Shown piece after piece: positions 9,325 to 17,438 of a DNA stretch of 64,000 bases (the first letter of the stretch is position 1; each line of letters starts with the position of its first letter). Below the pieces are notes generated by a model. It saw nothing but the letters and a program-made list of their open reading frames with translations, was not told where the DNA came from and ran no database searches. This DNA comes from Alphaproteobacteria bacterium (GTDB lineage Bacteria > Pseudomonadota > Alphaproteobacteria > Caulobacterales > Maricaulaceae). Position numbers and translations under genes: made by a program. The stretch spans positions 124,001 through 188,000 of the forward strand of contig WGOD01000003.1 of NCBI GenBank assembly GCA_016124205.1, in the 5' to 3' direction.

Positions 9325-9735
9325 ATGAGACGCAGAAAAAACAAGGCGAACGACCAGGCCGAGGTCAACATGACCCCGATGCTGGATATCGTTTTCATCC
9401 TGCTGATCTTCTTCATCGTGACGGCGACCTTCCTGCAGGAAGAGGGCCTGAACATGCAGCCCCCGCCGCAATCGCCGGAGACACCGACCGATCCGGCACC
9501 GGTCATCCTAGTCGACGTGAATGATCAGGGGCGGGTGTTCGTGAACCAGCAGCAGACCGATCCGGAACGCGTGCTGGCCGCGGTGTCCCGCTTCCGCGCC
9601 GAGAACCCGCGCAGTGCCGTCCTGATCGCACCGCAATACGAGGCCGATCACGGCATCGTGGTGCTGATCTGGGATGACATGCAGGCGAACGGTATCCCGG
9701 TTTCGGTCCAACCTGCTCAGCGTAACCAGCAGTGA
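9325..9735 (+). CDS. exbD: biopolymer transport protein ExbD (first copy)
   Basis: This encodes 136 residues. The start at 9325 gives a short basic cytoplasmic tail (MRRRKNK) before the single transmembrane helix MTPMLDIVFILLIFFIVT. That helix contains the aspartate essential for proton use. The C-terminal periplasmic domain has the ExbD/TolR fold pattern (VILVDVNDQGRVFVNQQQ). It starts five bases after exbB and precedes a second, related exbD. Two ExbD genes in a row are usual for TtpC-type clusters. Confidence 0.93.
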   Translation: MRRRKNKANDQAEVNMTPMLDIVFILLIFFIVTATFLQEEGLNMQPPPQSPETPTDPAPVILVDVNDQGRVFVNQQQTDPERVLAAVSRFRAENPRSAVLIAPQYEADHGIVVLIWDDMQANGIPVSVQPAQRNQQ

Positions 9736-9767
9736 TGGCCGGCCGCGCGAAAGAAATGGAGTAAGTC

Positions 9768-10172
9768 ATGGCTCGCAGAGCTAGCCGTGTGAATACCGAA
9801 GAGGAAGAAGTCGAGCTGAACATGACGCCGATGCTGGACGTCGTGTTCATCCTCCTGATCTTCTTCATCGTGACCTCGGTGTTCGTGAAGGAGCCCGGCG
9901 TGGACGTGACCCGTCCCGACGCGGTGACGACCGACCGCCAGCGTCCGTCGATCCTGATCGCCGTGACGGCGTCCGACGAGGTGTGGATCAACCGGCGCGT
10001 TTACGACATCAATGGCGTTCGCGGTGCGATCGAGCAGCTGATCGAGGAAAACCCGCGGGCCGAGGCGATGATCCAGGGCGATGCGGATGCGAGCAGCGGT
10101 CTTGTCTTCGAGGTGCAGGATATCCTCGGCGACATGGGCGTGCCCGTGAACATCTCGACTCGGAACAACTAG
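9768..10172 (+). CDS. exbD: biopolymer transport protein ExbD (second copy)
   Basis: This encodes 134 residues and is a paralogue of the preceding gene. The transmembrane helix NMTPMLDVVFILLIFFIVTSVFV keeps the key Asp. The periplasmic domain (ILIAVTASDEVWINRRVYDINGVRGAIEQLIEENP) follows the ExbD pattern. The two copies could form a heterodimeric ExbD pair in one complex, or serve the ExbB and TtpC-like channels separately. The sequence does not decide. The stop is followed at once by the AGGAGG site for tonB. Confidence 0.93.
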   Translation: MARRASRVNTEEEEVELNMTPMLDVVFILLIFFIVTSVFVKEPGVDVTRPDAVTTDRQRPSILIAVTASDEVWINRRVYDINGVRGAIEQLIEENPRAEAMIQGDADASSGLVFEVQDILGDMGVPVNISTRNN

Positions 10173-10181
10173 GAGGCCGTC

Positions 10182-10796
10182 ATGCCAGGACTTCTGAGAC
10201 TGATCATCGGCATTCCGATCGCGGCGATTGTCACGTTCGCGCTGTTCTCCCTGATGCAGGCGCTGATCTTCACGGACAGCGAAGTCGAGGACGAAGTGCG
10301 CGAGGAGATCCAGATCGACATCCGCCCGGAAGTCGAGGAACTGGCCCGCCAGCGTAATGTCGACATCCGCGACGTGGACCAGGTCACGCCGCCGCCTCCG
10401 CCGCCGCAGATCGAGCGTCAGCGGGCGCAGCAGCCGACCGAAGGTCTGTCGACCATTGTGGGCGAAATCCCGCGGTTCGAAGCGCCGCAGCTGAATTCGA
10501 ACAGCGTCAACTTCTCGGTCTCCGACCGTGACGCCCAGCCGCTGGTGCGGATCGAGCCGCAATATCCACCGCGCGCCGCCGAACGGGGCGTGGAGGGGAC
10601 CTGCAATGTCCGCTTCGACGTGACGCCTGACGGTACGCCGACGAATATCAACGTCTATCAGTGCTCCAGCTCACTGTTCGAAAGCGCGGCCCGCCGCGCG
10701 GTCGAACGCTGGCGCTACAATCCGAAGGTCGTTGATGGTGTTCCGGTGTCGCGTTCCGGCGTGGAAACCCAGTTCGTCTTCCAGCTCAACGACTAG
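10182..10796 (+). CDS. tonB: TonB energy transducer (short, TonB2 type)
   Basis: This encodes 204 residues. It has one N-terminal membrane anchor (RLIIGIPIAAIVTFALFSLMQALIF), a short proline-rich spacer (TPPPPPPQIER, residues about 68-78) and a TonB C-terminal domain. That domain is recognisable by EPQYPPRAAERGVEGTCNVRFDV and the AVERWRYNP motif. Two cysteines (in GTCNV and YQCSS) could form a disulfide in the periplasm. TonB links the ExbB/ExbD/TtpC engine to outer-membrane receptors. The proline spacer is short, as in TonB2 proteins. It is the sixth gene of the operon. Confidence 0.92.
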   Translation: MPGLLRLIIGIPIAAIVTFALFSLMQALIFTDSEVEDEVREEIQIDIRPEVEELARQRNVDIRDVDQVTPPPPPPQIERQRAQQPTEGLSTIVGEIPRFEAPQLNSNSVNFSVSDRDAQPLVRIEPQYPPRAAERGVEGTCNVRFDVTPDGTPTNINVYQCSSSLFESAARRAVERWRYNPKVVDGVPVSRSGVETQFVFQLND

Positions 10797-10886
10797 AGCC
10801 GGATAGATGTGACGGCCGCTTCTGGCGGCCAGAAGAGGCCCAGGGCCTGATGTTGGCGCCGGTAACCGGCGCGCAGGAGAGCGTGA

Positions 10887-12401
10887 ATGATGCTGTCTAC
10901 GAAAGCCCAGAACCTGTCCCGCTTCCGGCTTATGCTGTCGGCGGTCTTCGTGGCGGGCGCGATTGGTTTCGCCGCACCGGAAGCCTCGGCTCTGCGCATG
11001 GTCGTGCAGGAAGAGGATGAGGCCGCGAACCGGTCCTTCTCGGCGGAAATCGGTGAAATCGTGCTGCGGGCGCAGGAGCTTCAGTCCAACGACCAGTGGC
11101 AGGAGTCGATCACCCAGCTGGATCGCGCCCTCGCCCGTTCGGGGATCACCCCGTACGAGCGGATGATCTCGCTCCAGCTTCGCGGCCGGGCCTATTACGA
11201 GACCGAGCGTCTGAACCAGGCCATCACGGACTGGCGCGCGGCGATCGCCACCGGGATCATGACCACGGAAGAAACGGTCGGCCTGCGGATCAATATCGGT
11301 CAGCTGCTGATCGCTTCCGAGCGGTACAATGAAGGCATCGACGAGATTCTGGCTGCGGCGCGTGCTGGCGGCGAGATCAACGAACGCCTCGCGATGATGC
11401 TGGCCCAAGCCTATGCCCAAGCGGACCGTTTCCAGGAAGGCCTGCGCTATGCGGAACAGGCGTTCGAAGGGGCGAACCCGCGTGAGCGCCGTCACTTCAA
11501 CCTGGTGCTGTACTACTATCAGTCGCTGGACCGCACGGCCGACCAGATGCGGATCATCGGCGAGATGGCCGCCCGTTGGCCCACCGAAAAGAATATCTGG
11601 ACGTCCTACGCTTCCCTGCTCGCGCAGAATGGCCGCGAGGAAGAGGCGTTCGAAGTCAACAAGATCATGTACATCAACGGGATGCTGACCGAGGGCCGCG
11701 AGATCGTTCGCGTCGCCCAGTATTACAGCTTCTACGATGTTCCCTATCGCGGGGCGTCCATTCTCGAGCGCGAGATGAATGCCGGCCGCGTCGAGCGGAA
11801 CACCGAAAACGTTGAACTGCTCGCCAATATGTGGCGTCAGGCGCGCGAGTGGGACCGGGCCATCCCGGTGCTGCGTCAGCTCGCCCAGATGACCAATACC
11901 GGCGAGAACTATCTGAAGCTCGGTGAAGCCCTCTACCAGCAGGGCGAACTGCAGGCCGCGACCGAGGCGATCGAGCAGGCGCTGAACCGGGGCGGTCTCC
12001 GCCAGACGGGCAATGCCTGGGTTCTCCTCGGCAATATCCGCTACGAGCTGAACAACCGCCAGGGCGCCATCGAGGCGTTCGACCGTGGTGCGCAATTCGG
12101 CGAATCCCGCCGGACGGCGGAAGGCTGGGCGCGGTTCGTGCGCGAGGAAATCCGCTTCGAGCAGGAACGCCCGCGCATTCTCGAACAGCTGCAGCGCGAC
12201 TCCTGCCGCTTCTCGGTCGAAGACCAGCGTGACACCTCGGTGCTGCTGGGCCGCGTCGATCCGGAAACCGGCCGCCTTCTGCTCGACCTGCCGGAAGAGT
12301 GTTCGGCCTACTACAACCAGTTCGGCGATCCGATCGGCGACCAGGCCGCTCAGGACCCGTCCGGTGCGGCGAATGCCGATGCGGAAACGCAGGAAGGCTG
12401 A
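10887..12401 (+). CDS. TPR-repeat protein of the TonB system
   Basis: This encodes 504 residues. The N-terminal signal/anchor (LMLSAVFVAGAIGFAAPEASA) is followed by about ten tetratricopeptide-like helical repeats, such as AITDWRAAIATGIMTTEETVGLRINIGQLLIAS and NYLKLGEALYQQGELQAATEAIEQAL. TPR proteins of this kind close TtpC-type TonB clusters in Vibrio and Shewanella and are thought to be periplasmic scaffold or specificity factors. The start follows GCAGGAGAG. A 90-base gap with a GCGCCGG/CCGGCGC hairpin separates it from tonB, which might tune its expression. A strong terminator follows at 12425. Confidence 0.85.
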   Translation: MMLSTKAQNLSRFRLMLSAVFVAGAIGFAAPEASALRMVVQEEDEAANRSFSAEIGEIVLRAQELQSNDQWQESITQLDRALARSGITPYERMISLQLRGRAYYETERLNQAITDWRAAIATGIMTTEETVGLRINIGQLLIASERYNEGIDEILAAARAGGEINERLAMMLAQAYAQADRFQEGLRYAEQAFEGANPRERRHFNLVLYYYQSLDRTADQMRIIGEMAARWPTEKNIWTSYASLLAQNGREEEAFEVNKIMYINGMLTEGREIVRVAQYYSFYDVPYRGASILEREMNAGRVERNTENVELLANMWRQAREWDRAIPVLRQLAQMTNTGENYLKLGEALYQQGELQAATEAIEQALNRGGLRQTGNAWVLLGNIRYELNNRQGAIEAFDRGAQFGESRRTAEGWARFVREEIRFEQERPRILEQLQRDSCRFSVEDQRDTSVLLGRVDPETGRLLLDLPEECSAYYNQFGDPIGDQAAQDPSGAANADAETQEG

Positions 12402-12424
12402 TCGTCTTCCCGGTCTGAATGATC

Positions 12425-12455
12425 AAGGCCCCGGTTCGCCGGGGCCTTTTTCTTT
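12425..12455 (+). terminator. Rho-independent terminator of the TonB operon
   Basis: A perfect ten-base-pair stem (AAGGCCCCGG with CCGGGGCCTT) around a TTCG tetraloop is followed by a T-rich tail (TTTTTCTTT counting the last stem bases). It lies 23 bases after the TPR gene stop and should end the seven-gene transcript. Confidence 0.9.
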
Positions 12456-12515
12456 GCTGCTTTGGTCTCGTCTGCTCGAAACCGGTTGCGCCTGCCCCGA
12501 TCATGACACAATCGC

Positions 12516-12547
12516 AATGTTATCATATAACCGTTATCGGGTAACGG
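12516..12547 (+). promoter_or_regulatory. two adjacent inverted repeats upstream of the second tonB
   Basis: GTTAT-cat-ATAAC (12519-12531) is followed at once by CCGTTA-tcggg-TAACGG (12531-12547); both are perfect inverted repeats. They lie 64 bases before the start of the lone tonB gene, in otherwise plain sequence, so they are good operator candidates. The first resembles LacI-family operators seen before TonB-dependent transport genes in Caulobacterales. The regulator is unknown. Confidence 0.5.
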
Positions 12548-12610
12548 CATCCATCCGAAGCAAGGGCTGAGGAGCCGTACCCGGCAAACAAGCCAGGGGA
12601 GGCTTCAAAC

Positions 12611-13216
12611 ATGCGCATTGCACGCCTGGCGGCCGGCATGCCCGCCGCCGCGACAGTCACCTTCTTTCTGTTCCTGGGGATGATGACGCTCATCACGGTC
12701 GAATACCGCGAGGAAGCGCCGATACCCGACTATGATCTCGACATCTTCCCGACGGTGGAGGTGATCGACGAACCCGTACGCGACAGGGACATAGACACAG
12801 TTCAACCGGTCGAACCTCCGCCGCCGCCTCCGAGGATCAATGTGGCCAATGCCGCTGTCGATGCGGCGCCCGCTTCCGTCGATCTCGGTGGCCTGCCCGA
12901 TCTGGGCGGTGTGGAGCTGTCGCAGACCAGTTTCGCCATGCCGGACAACCGGGACGAAACGCCGATCGTGCGCATTCCGCCGGAGTATCCACCGAGCCTG
13001 CTCGCCCGGAATATCGAAGGCAGCTGCCTCGTGACCTATGACATCGCGGCGAACGGGCAGCCCTTCAATGTCGCGGCAAACTGCACGAACGCCGGCTTCG
13101 TCCGGGCCGCCGAACGGTCCGTTCAGGGCTGGCGGTTCAATCCGCGCCGCGAAGGCGGCGAGAATGTCGTACGCAGCGGGCGCCAGACCACGGTGACGTT
13201 CGAGATCGACGCGTAA
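12611..13216 (+). CDS. tonB: second TonB energy transducer, monocistronic
   Basis: This encodes 201 residues. It has a membrane anchor near residues 11-32, a proline run (EPPPPPPRIN) and a TonB C-terminal domain (RIPPEYPPSLLARNIEGSCLVTYDI, SVQGWRFNPRREGGENVV). It is a clear paralogue of the TonB at 10182, including two cysteines in the C-terminal domain. It stands alone between the TonB-operon terminator and its own terminator at 13222, with GGGGAGG as ribosome site. It probably serves different receptors or conditions while sharing the ExbB/ExbD engine upstream. Confidence 0.9.
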   Translation: MRIARLAAGMPAAATVTFFLFLGMMTLITVEYREEAPIPDYDLDIFPTVEVIDEPVRDRDIDTVQPVEPPPPPPRINVANAAVDAAPASVDLGGLPDLGGVELSQTSFAMPDNRDETPIVRIPPEYPPSLLARNIEGSCLVTYDIAANGQPFNVAANCTNAGFVRAAERSVQGWRFNPRREGGENVVRSGRQTTVTFEIDA

Positions 13217-13221
13217 CGAAA

Positions 13222-13249
13222 AAGGGCGGCGCCTTCCGGTGCCGCCCTT
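13222..13249. terminator. bidirectional terminator between tonB and the oligopeptidase gene
   Basis: AAGGGCGGC pairs with GCCGCCCTT, with GCC/GGT extending the stem. The plus strand has TTCTTCATT after it and the minus strand has a TTTTTCG tract after its own copy. It lies between two convergent genes and can serve both. Confidence 0.8.
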
Positions 13250-13273
13250 CTTCATTCCGGTTTGAGCTGGCGC

Positions 13274-15577
13274 CTATTCCTGGGCCACCAGTTCGAGCTC
13301 GTGGACTTCGGCGTCAGCCAGGCCGGTCACCATCAGGGCGAAGGCCCAGTTCTCGGCCGTCTCGCGCAGGCTGTCGAAACGGCCCGACGCGCCGCCGTGA
13401 CCTGCGCCCATATTGGTACGCATCAGGGTCAGGCCGTCATCGGTGCGCGTCGCGCGCAGGCGGGCGGTCCATTTCGCCGGTTCCCAATAGGTCACGCGCG
13501 GGTCGGTCAGACCGGCGGTGGCCAGAACATGCGGATAGTCCTGCGCCGTCACCTGGTCGTAGGGCGAGTAGGCGAGGATAGTGTCGTAGTCCGCCTCGCT
13601 GGTCAGCGGATTGCCCCATTCCGGCCATTCCGGCGGGGTCAGCGGCAGAGTTTCGTCGCTCATCGTGTTGAGCACGTCGACGAAGGGCACGGCCGCGATG
13701 GCGCCGGCGAACAGGTCCGGCTCCATGTTGATCGCCGCACCGACCAGAAGGCCGCCGGCCGAGCCGCCATAGGCGACGAGGTTGCCGCGCGTGGTGAAGC
13801 CGTCCTCGACCAGGGCATTCCCGGCGGAAACGAAGTCACGGAAGGTGTTTTCCTTCAGCGCCAGCTTGCCATCGAGATACCACTGATAGCCGTTGGCCAT
13901 GCCGCCGCGGATGTGGGCGATGGCGTAGATCATGCCGCGATCGACCAGCGAGAGCGGGGTCACGCGGAAGCCGGCCGGGATGGTGATGCCGTAGCTGCCA
14001 TAGCCGTAGAGCATCAGCGGCGCGGATCCGTCGAGCGGCGTGTCGCGGTGGTAGAGCACGGTCACCGGGATCTGCACCCCGTCATGTCCCGTCGCCATGA
14101 TGCGGCGGACGACATAATCCTCCGGGTCGTGACCGGACGGGATTTCCTGGCGCTTGATCAGCGTACGTTCGCGGCTCGCCATGTCGTAGTCATAGGTCTC
14201 CTGCGGGGTCGTCGGCGACTCGTAGGAGAAGCGCATCGTGTCGGTGAAATACTCGTAGCCGCTGTCGATGCCGAGGGCATAGGCCTCTTCCTCGAAGGCG
14301 ATCTCGTGCTCCGCGCTGTCTTCCAGATTGCGGACCACGATACGGGGCAGGGCGTTTTCACGCTCCAGACGAACGAGCCAGTTGCGGAAGCCCATCAGGC
14401 CGGTGACCAGCACCCCCGGGCGGTGTTCCAGGACGTCTTCCCAGTTGGCGCGTTGCGGTGCGTCGAGCGGAGCGGACATCACCTTGAAGTCCACCGCGCC
14501 GCCGAGATTGGTGAGGATGTAGAACTGCCCGCCGGCTTCGGTGAGGGAGTATTCGACGTCGGTCTCCCGCTCGGACACAAGAATGGCGTCCGCGGTCGGG
14601 TTGTTGGCGTCGATCAGGCGGACTTCCGACGTCGTGTGGCCCGAGGCGTTGATCACGATGTAGCTGTCGCCATCGGTCTTGCCGACATTCACGAAGAAGC
14701 CGTCATCGGCCTCCTCGTAGACGAGGCTCGAGGACACTTCACCGCGAACCTGACGGTAGACGCGCTTGGAGCGGCCATTGTCGTCGCGCCACACCCAGAA
14801 GAGCGTGGTCGAGTCATTGGCCCAGACGAAATCGCCCGTGCTCTCGTCGGTCAGCGTGGCGACGATCTCGCCCGTTGCGAGATCGATGATGCGGACCTCG
14901 TAGTATTCCGAGCCGCGCGTATCGACGCCGTAGGCGAGCCAGCGGTGATCGGGCGAATGCTCGACATCGCCGAAGTCGAGATATTCGACACCTTCGGCCA
15001 GCGCGTCACCGTCGAGCAGGATCTCTTCCTCGCCGATCGGTTCGCGGGTTTCCGGATCGATCGGGCGGCGGGCGAAGACCGGATACTGGCCGCCTTCGCG
15101 GAAGCGGGTGAAGTATTCGAAGTCGCCATCGGCATCCGGCACCGAGGAATCGTCCTCGCGGATGCGGCCGCGCATTTCCTGATACAGGCGTTCCTGCAGC
15201 GCTTCGGTCGGCTGCATCACCGCGTTGTAATAGGTGTTCTCGGCCTCGAGGTGGTCGCGGATGTCCTGACGCAGGACGGACGGATCGCGCATCACTTCCT
15301 GCCAGTTGTCGTCGCGGATCCAGGCGTATTCGTCGGTTCGCGTGCGGCCCAGCTGTTCGATTTCGACGGGGCGCTGCTCGGCCACCGGTGCTTCGATGGC
15401 GCGCGCGCGTTCGATCAGCGTCTGCACGTCGGGTGCGGTCTCGGTTCCGGTATTCTCGTTGGTGGCGGCCTGCTGGCTCATCGTCGTCTCCTCGCCGCAA
15501 GCGGCTACAGTCAGGGCGGCGGCGACGGCCGAGACCAGAAGGCCCAGCCGGCGGAACGCAACGCGGTTGTCGGTCAT
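13274..15577 (-). CDS. S9 family oligopeptidase B-like lipoprotein
   Basis: This encodes 767 residues. The start at 15577 follows GGGGAGAG and gives a lipoprotein signal with Cys27 (TVAAC), so the enzyme is probably periplasmic and membrane-bound. The N-terminal beta-propeller includes RTDEYAWIRDDNWQEVMRDP. The C-terminal alpha/beta-hydrolase domain has the catalytic Ser606 in YGGSAGGLL, with Asp692 (GLTDPRV) and His727 (GAGHGG) completing the triad. WPEWGNPL is typical of the oligopeptidase B branch, which cleaves short peptides after basic residues. The substrate range of this exported version is not evident. Confidence 0.9.
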   Translation of the reverse strand: MTDNRVAFRRLGLLVSAVAAALTVAACGEETTMSQQAATNENTGTETAPDVQTLIERARAIEAPVAEQRPVEIEQLGRTRTDEYAWIRDDNWQEVMRDPSVLRQDIRDHLEAENTYYNAVMQPTEALQERLYQEMRGRIREDDSSVPDADGDFEYFTRFREGGQYPVFARRPIDPETREPIGEEEILLDGDALAEGVEYLDFGDVEHSPDHRWLAYGVDTRGSEYYEVRIIDLATGEIVATLTDESTGDFVWANDSTTLFWVWRDDNGRSKRVYRQVRGEVSSSLVYEEADDGFFVNVGKTDGDSYIVINASGHTTSEVRLIDANNPTADAILVSERETDVEYSLTEAGGQFYILTNLGGAVDFKVMSAPLDAPQRANWEDVLEHRPGVLVTGLMGFRNWLVRLERENALPRIVVRNLEDSAEHEIAFEEEAYALGIDSGYEYFTDTMRFSYESPTTPQETYDYDMASRERTLIKRQEIPSGHDPEDYVVRRIMATGHDGVQIPVTVLYHRDTPLDGSAPLMLYGYGSYGITIPAGFRVTPLSLVDRGMIYAIAHIRGGMANGYQWYLDGKLALKENTFRDFVSAGNALVEDGFTTRGNLVAYGGSAGGLLVGAAINMEPDLFAGAIAAVPFVDVLNTMSDETLPLTPPEWPEWGNPLTSEADYDTILAYSPYDQVTAQDYPHVLATAGLTDPRVTYWEPAKWTARLRATRTDDGLTLMRTNMGAGHGGASGRFDSLRETAENWAFALMVTGLADAEVHELELVAQE

Positions 15578-15608
15578 CGAATGAACTCTCCCCATGGTCG
15601 ATTCAGCG

Positions 15609-16016
15609 TCACTTTTCGCCGTCACCCGGCTGGAAGTCCAGCACGGTCCCATTGACGCAGAAGCGCTTGCCGGTGGGCTGCGGGCCGTCGTCGAAGACGT
15701 GGCCCAGATGCGCGCCGCAATTGGCGCAGTGAATCTCCTTGCGCGGCGCGATCAGCCTGAAGTCCCACTTGGTCTCGACCGCATCGGGGTCGAGCGCTTC
15801 GTAGAAGGACGGCCAGCCCGACCCGGAATCGTATTTGGCGTCCGATTTGAACAGGCCGGTTCCGCAAACCTTGCAACGGAACTCGCCTTCGCGCTTCTCG
15901 ACATTCAGCGGATGGGAGTGCGGCGGCTCCGTGCCTTCGCCGAAGGCGATGGCCTGCTCGTCCGGCGTCAGCTTGTCGCGAAGGGCCTTGATCTCGTCTG
16001 CAGACAGGCGGGGCAT
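15609..16016 (-). CDS. msrB: peptide-methionine (R)-S-oxide reductase MsrB
   Basis: This 135-residue enzyme repairs methionine-R-sulfoxide in proteins. Two CxxC pairs for structural zinc are present (CKVCG and CANCG). The catalytic cysteine is in RFCVNGTVLDF and the SGSGWPSFYEAL motif is intact. The length is normal for a cytoplasmic single-domain MsrB. The ribosome site GAGGAGA precedes the ATG at 16016. It starts 36 bases after the MFS gene stop and is probably cotranscribed with the oligopeptidase gene that follows it. Confidence 0.96.
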   Translation of the reverse strand: MPRLSADEIKALRDKLTPDEQAIAFGEGTEPPHSHPLNVEKREGEFRCKVCGTGLFKSDAKYDSGSGWPSFYEALDPDAVETKWDFRLIAPRKEIHCANCGAHLGHVFDDGPQPTGKRFCVNGTVLDFQPGDGEK

Positions 16017-16052
16017 GGATTTCTCCTCAACGGGTCAGCTGAACAGATAGGG

Positions 16053-17294
16053 TCACGGGGTGAGTTTTGCAGCCCGCCCGACCTTCAGAAGCGGTGTGGC
16101 GACCGCCAGCCAGACGAGGAAAAGCCCCAGACCGGCCATCGGGATCAGCGCCGAGGTGTGCGGGCCGAGCGCGGCGACGATGAAGCCCATCAGCGCGGCC
16201 CCGACCGGCATGCCGCCAAACAGGCCCAGCTGGTAGACGGACATGACCCGGGCCACCATGTCGGACGGCGCGTTTTCCTGAACCACGGCGCGGCTGAGCG
16301 AGATCGCGACGCCTGCGCCGAGCCCCCAGCCGAGATCGAGCACATAGAGCCCCCAGAAAGGCAGGTGCAGCGCTATCAGCCCGAGACTGGCCACGGTGAC
16401 CATCTGCGCGACGATGATGACGAGGCCGGGGCGCTCGATCGCGCCGAAGCGGGCGAGGACGAGATTGGCCAGCAGCGCCCCGATCCAGAACACGACGAGC
16501 AGGCTGGAAAGTTCCGAATAGCCGCCGCCATAAATGTCGCGAACGAGCACCGGGATGATCACGAAGAAACCCCCGCCGACCACGAAAAATCCGACGGCGA
16601 TCATCAGCCAGGTCATCGGCCCAAGAACGGGCGAGGTGAAGACCGCCTTCACGCCGTCGACGAGGTCGCGAAGCACGTGCGGCTTATCTCGCCGGCGTGT
16701 GCGCAGCCGCGGAAGCTGAAAGGCGGCAGCCATGCCGAGTGCGAACCCCCCGGACTGCACCGCGAACATGATGGCCGGGCCGGTCCAGCGCGTGGCATAG
16801 CCTGCGGCCATGCCGGCGATCTGGGCTCCGAACTGGGCGATGGTCGTGAGGATCACCGCCTTTTGCAGCGTGATCGGGTGCCCGGTCCGGTTCGCAAGTT
16901 GCACCACCGGATTGATCGCGGAATCGCGCGCCGGCAGCACGAAGGCGCCGCACGACCCGACGCCGAGCGCGTAGATGATCAACAGCGGGTAGGAGAGGGA
17001 GCCTGTGGCCAGAAGCGTGGCGAGCGTCACGGCGGCGGCGGCGGCCATGCCATAGAAGATGATCAGCAGTTTCCGGCGGCCGCGCCGCTCCGCCAGCACA
17101 CCCGCCGCCGGTAGAAGCAGCAGCATGGGCAGGGTCAGGGCCATCTGCGCGAGGCCCAGCCGTTCCGGGCTTTCGCCGAGCGTGAAATAGACCACGCCCG
17201 GATAGAGCGTCGTTTGCAGGCCGAAGCTGAAGAACCACCCCGCCACGATGGCGAGATAGGCGGCAAACGGACGAGAACTGGACGAGGTGATCAT
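16053..17294 (-). CDS. MFS transporter
   Basis: This encodes 413 residues with about twelve hydrophobic helices. It is of the major facilitator superfamily, related to the MFS_3/enterobactin-exporter-like group by its overall pattern (VLAERRGRRKLLIIFYG after the second helix and a mid-protein loop LPRLRTRRRDKPHVLRDLVDGVKAVF). The substrate cannot be told from sequence. I preferred the ATG at 17294 over a TTG at 17357, because the extra residues have no membrane-protein character. The gene is divergent from the DUF2336 gene and shares a 144-base promoter region with it. Confidence 0.85.
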   Translation of the reverse strand: MITSSSSRPFAAYLAIVAGWFFSFGLQTTLYPGVVYFTLGESPERLGLAQMALTLPMLLLLPAAGVLAERRGRRKLLIIFYGMAAAAAVTLATLLATGSLSYPLLIIYALGVGSCGAFVLPARDSAINPVVQLANRTGHPITLQKAVILTTIAQFGAQIAGMAAGYATRWTGPAIMFAVQSGGFALGMAAAFQLPRLRTRRRDKPHVLRDLVDGVKAVFTSPVLGPMTWLMIAVGFFVVGGGFFVIIPVLVRDIYGGGYSELSSLLVVFWIGALLANLVLARFGAIERPGLVIIVAQMVTVASLGLIALHLPFWGLYVLDLGWGLGAGVAISLSRAVVQENAPSDMVARVMSVYQLGLFGGMPVGAALMGFIVAALGPHTSALIPMAGLGLFLVWLAVATPLLKVGRAAKLTP

Positions 17295-17438
17295 CGCGCC
17301 CCAGGCAATGACGGCAGGCAGGGCGATCAAACTGCGTCGGGCGGAGGCGAAGGGCAAGGCGGCGAAACCGCACGGTTGCAGCCACGCTTCCTTAACGCGC
17401 GCGCTGGCATGGTGCGCCAGGACAGATACAGAATCGCC

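Noticed and set aside
13262..15655. 797-codon open frame antisense to the oligopeptidase gene
   Set aside because: It mirrors a gene with an intact catalytic triad, lipobox and ribosome site on the other strand, and has no family features of its own.
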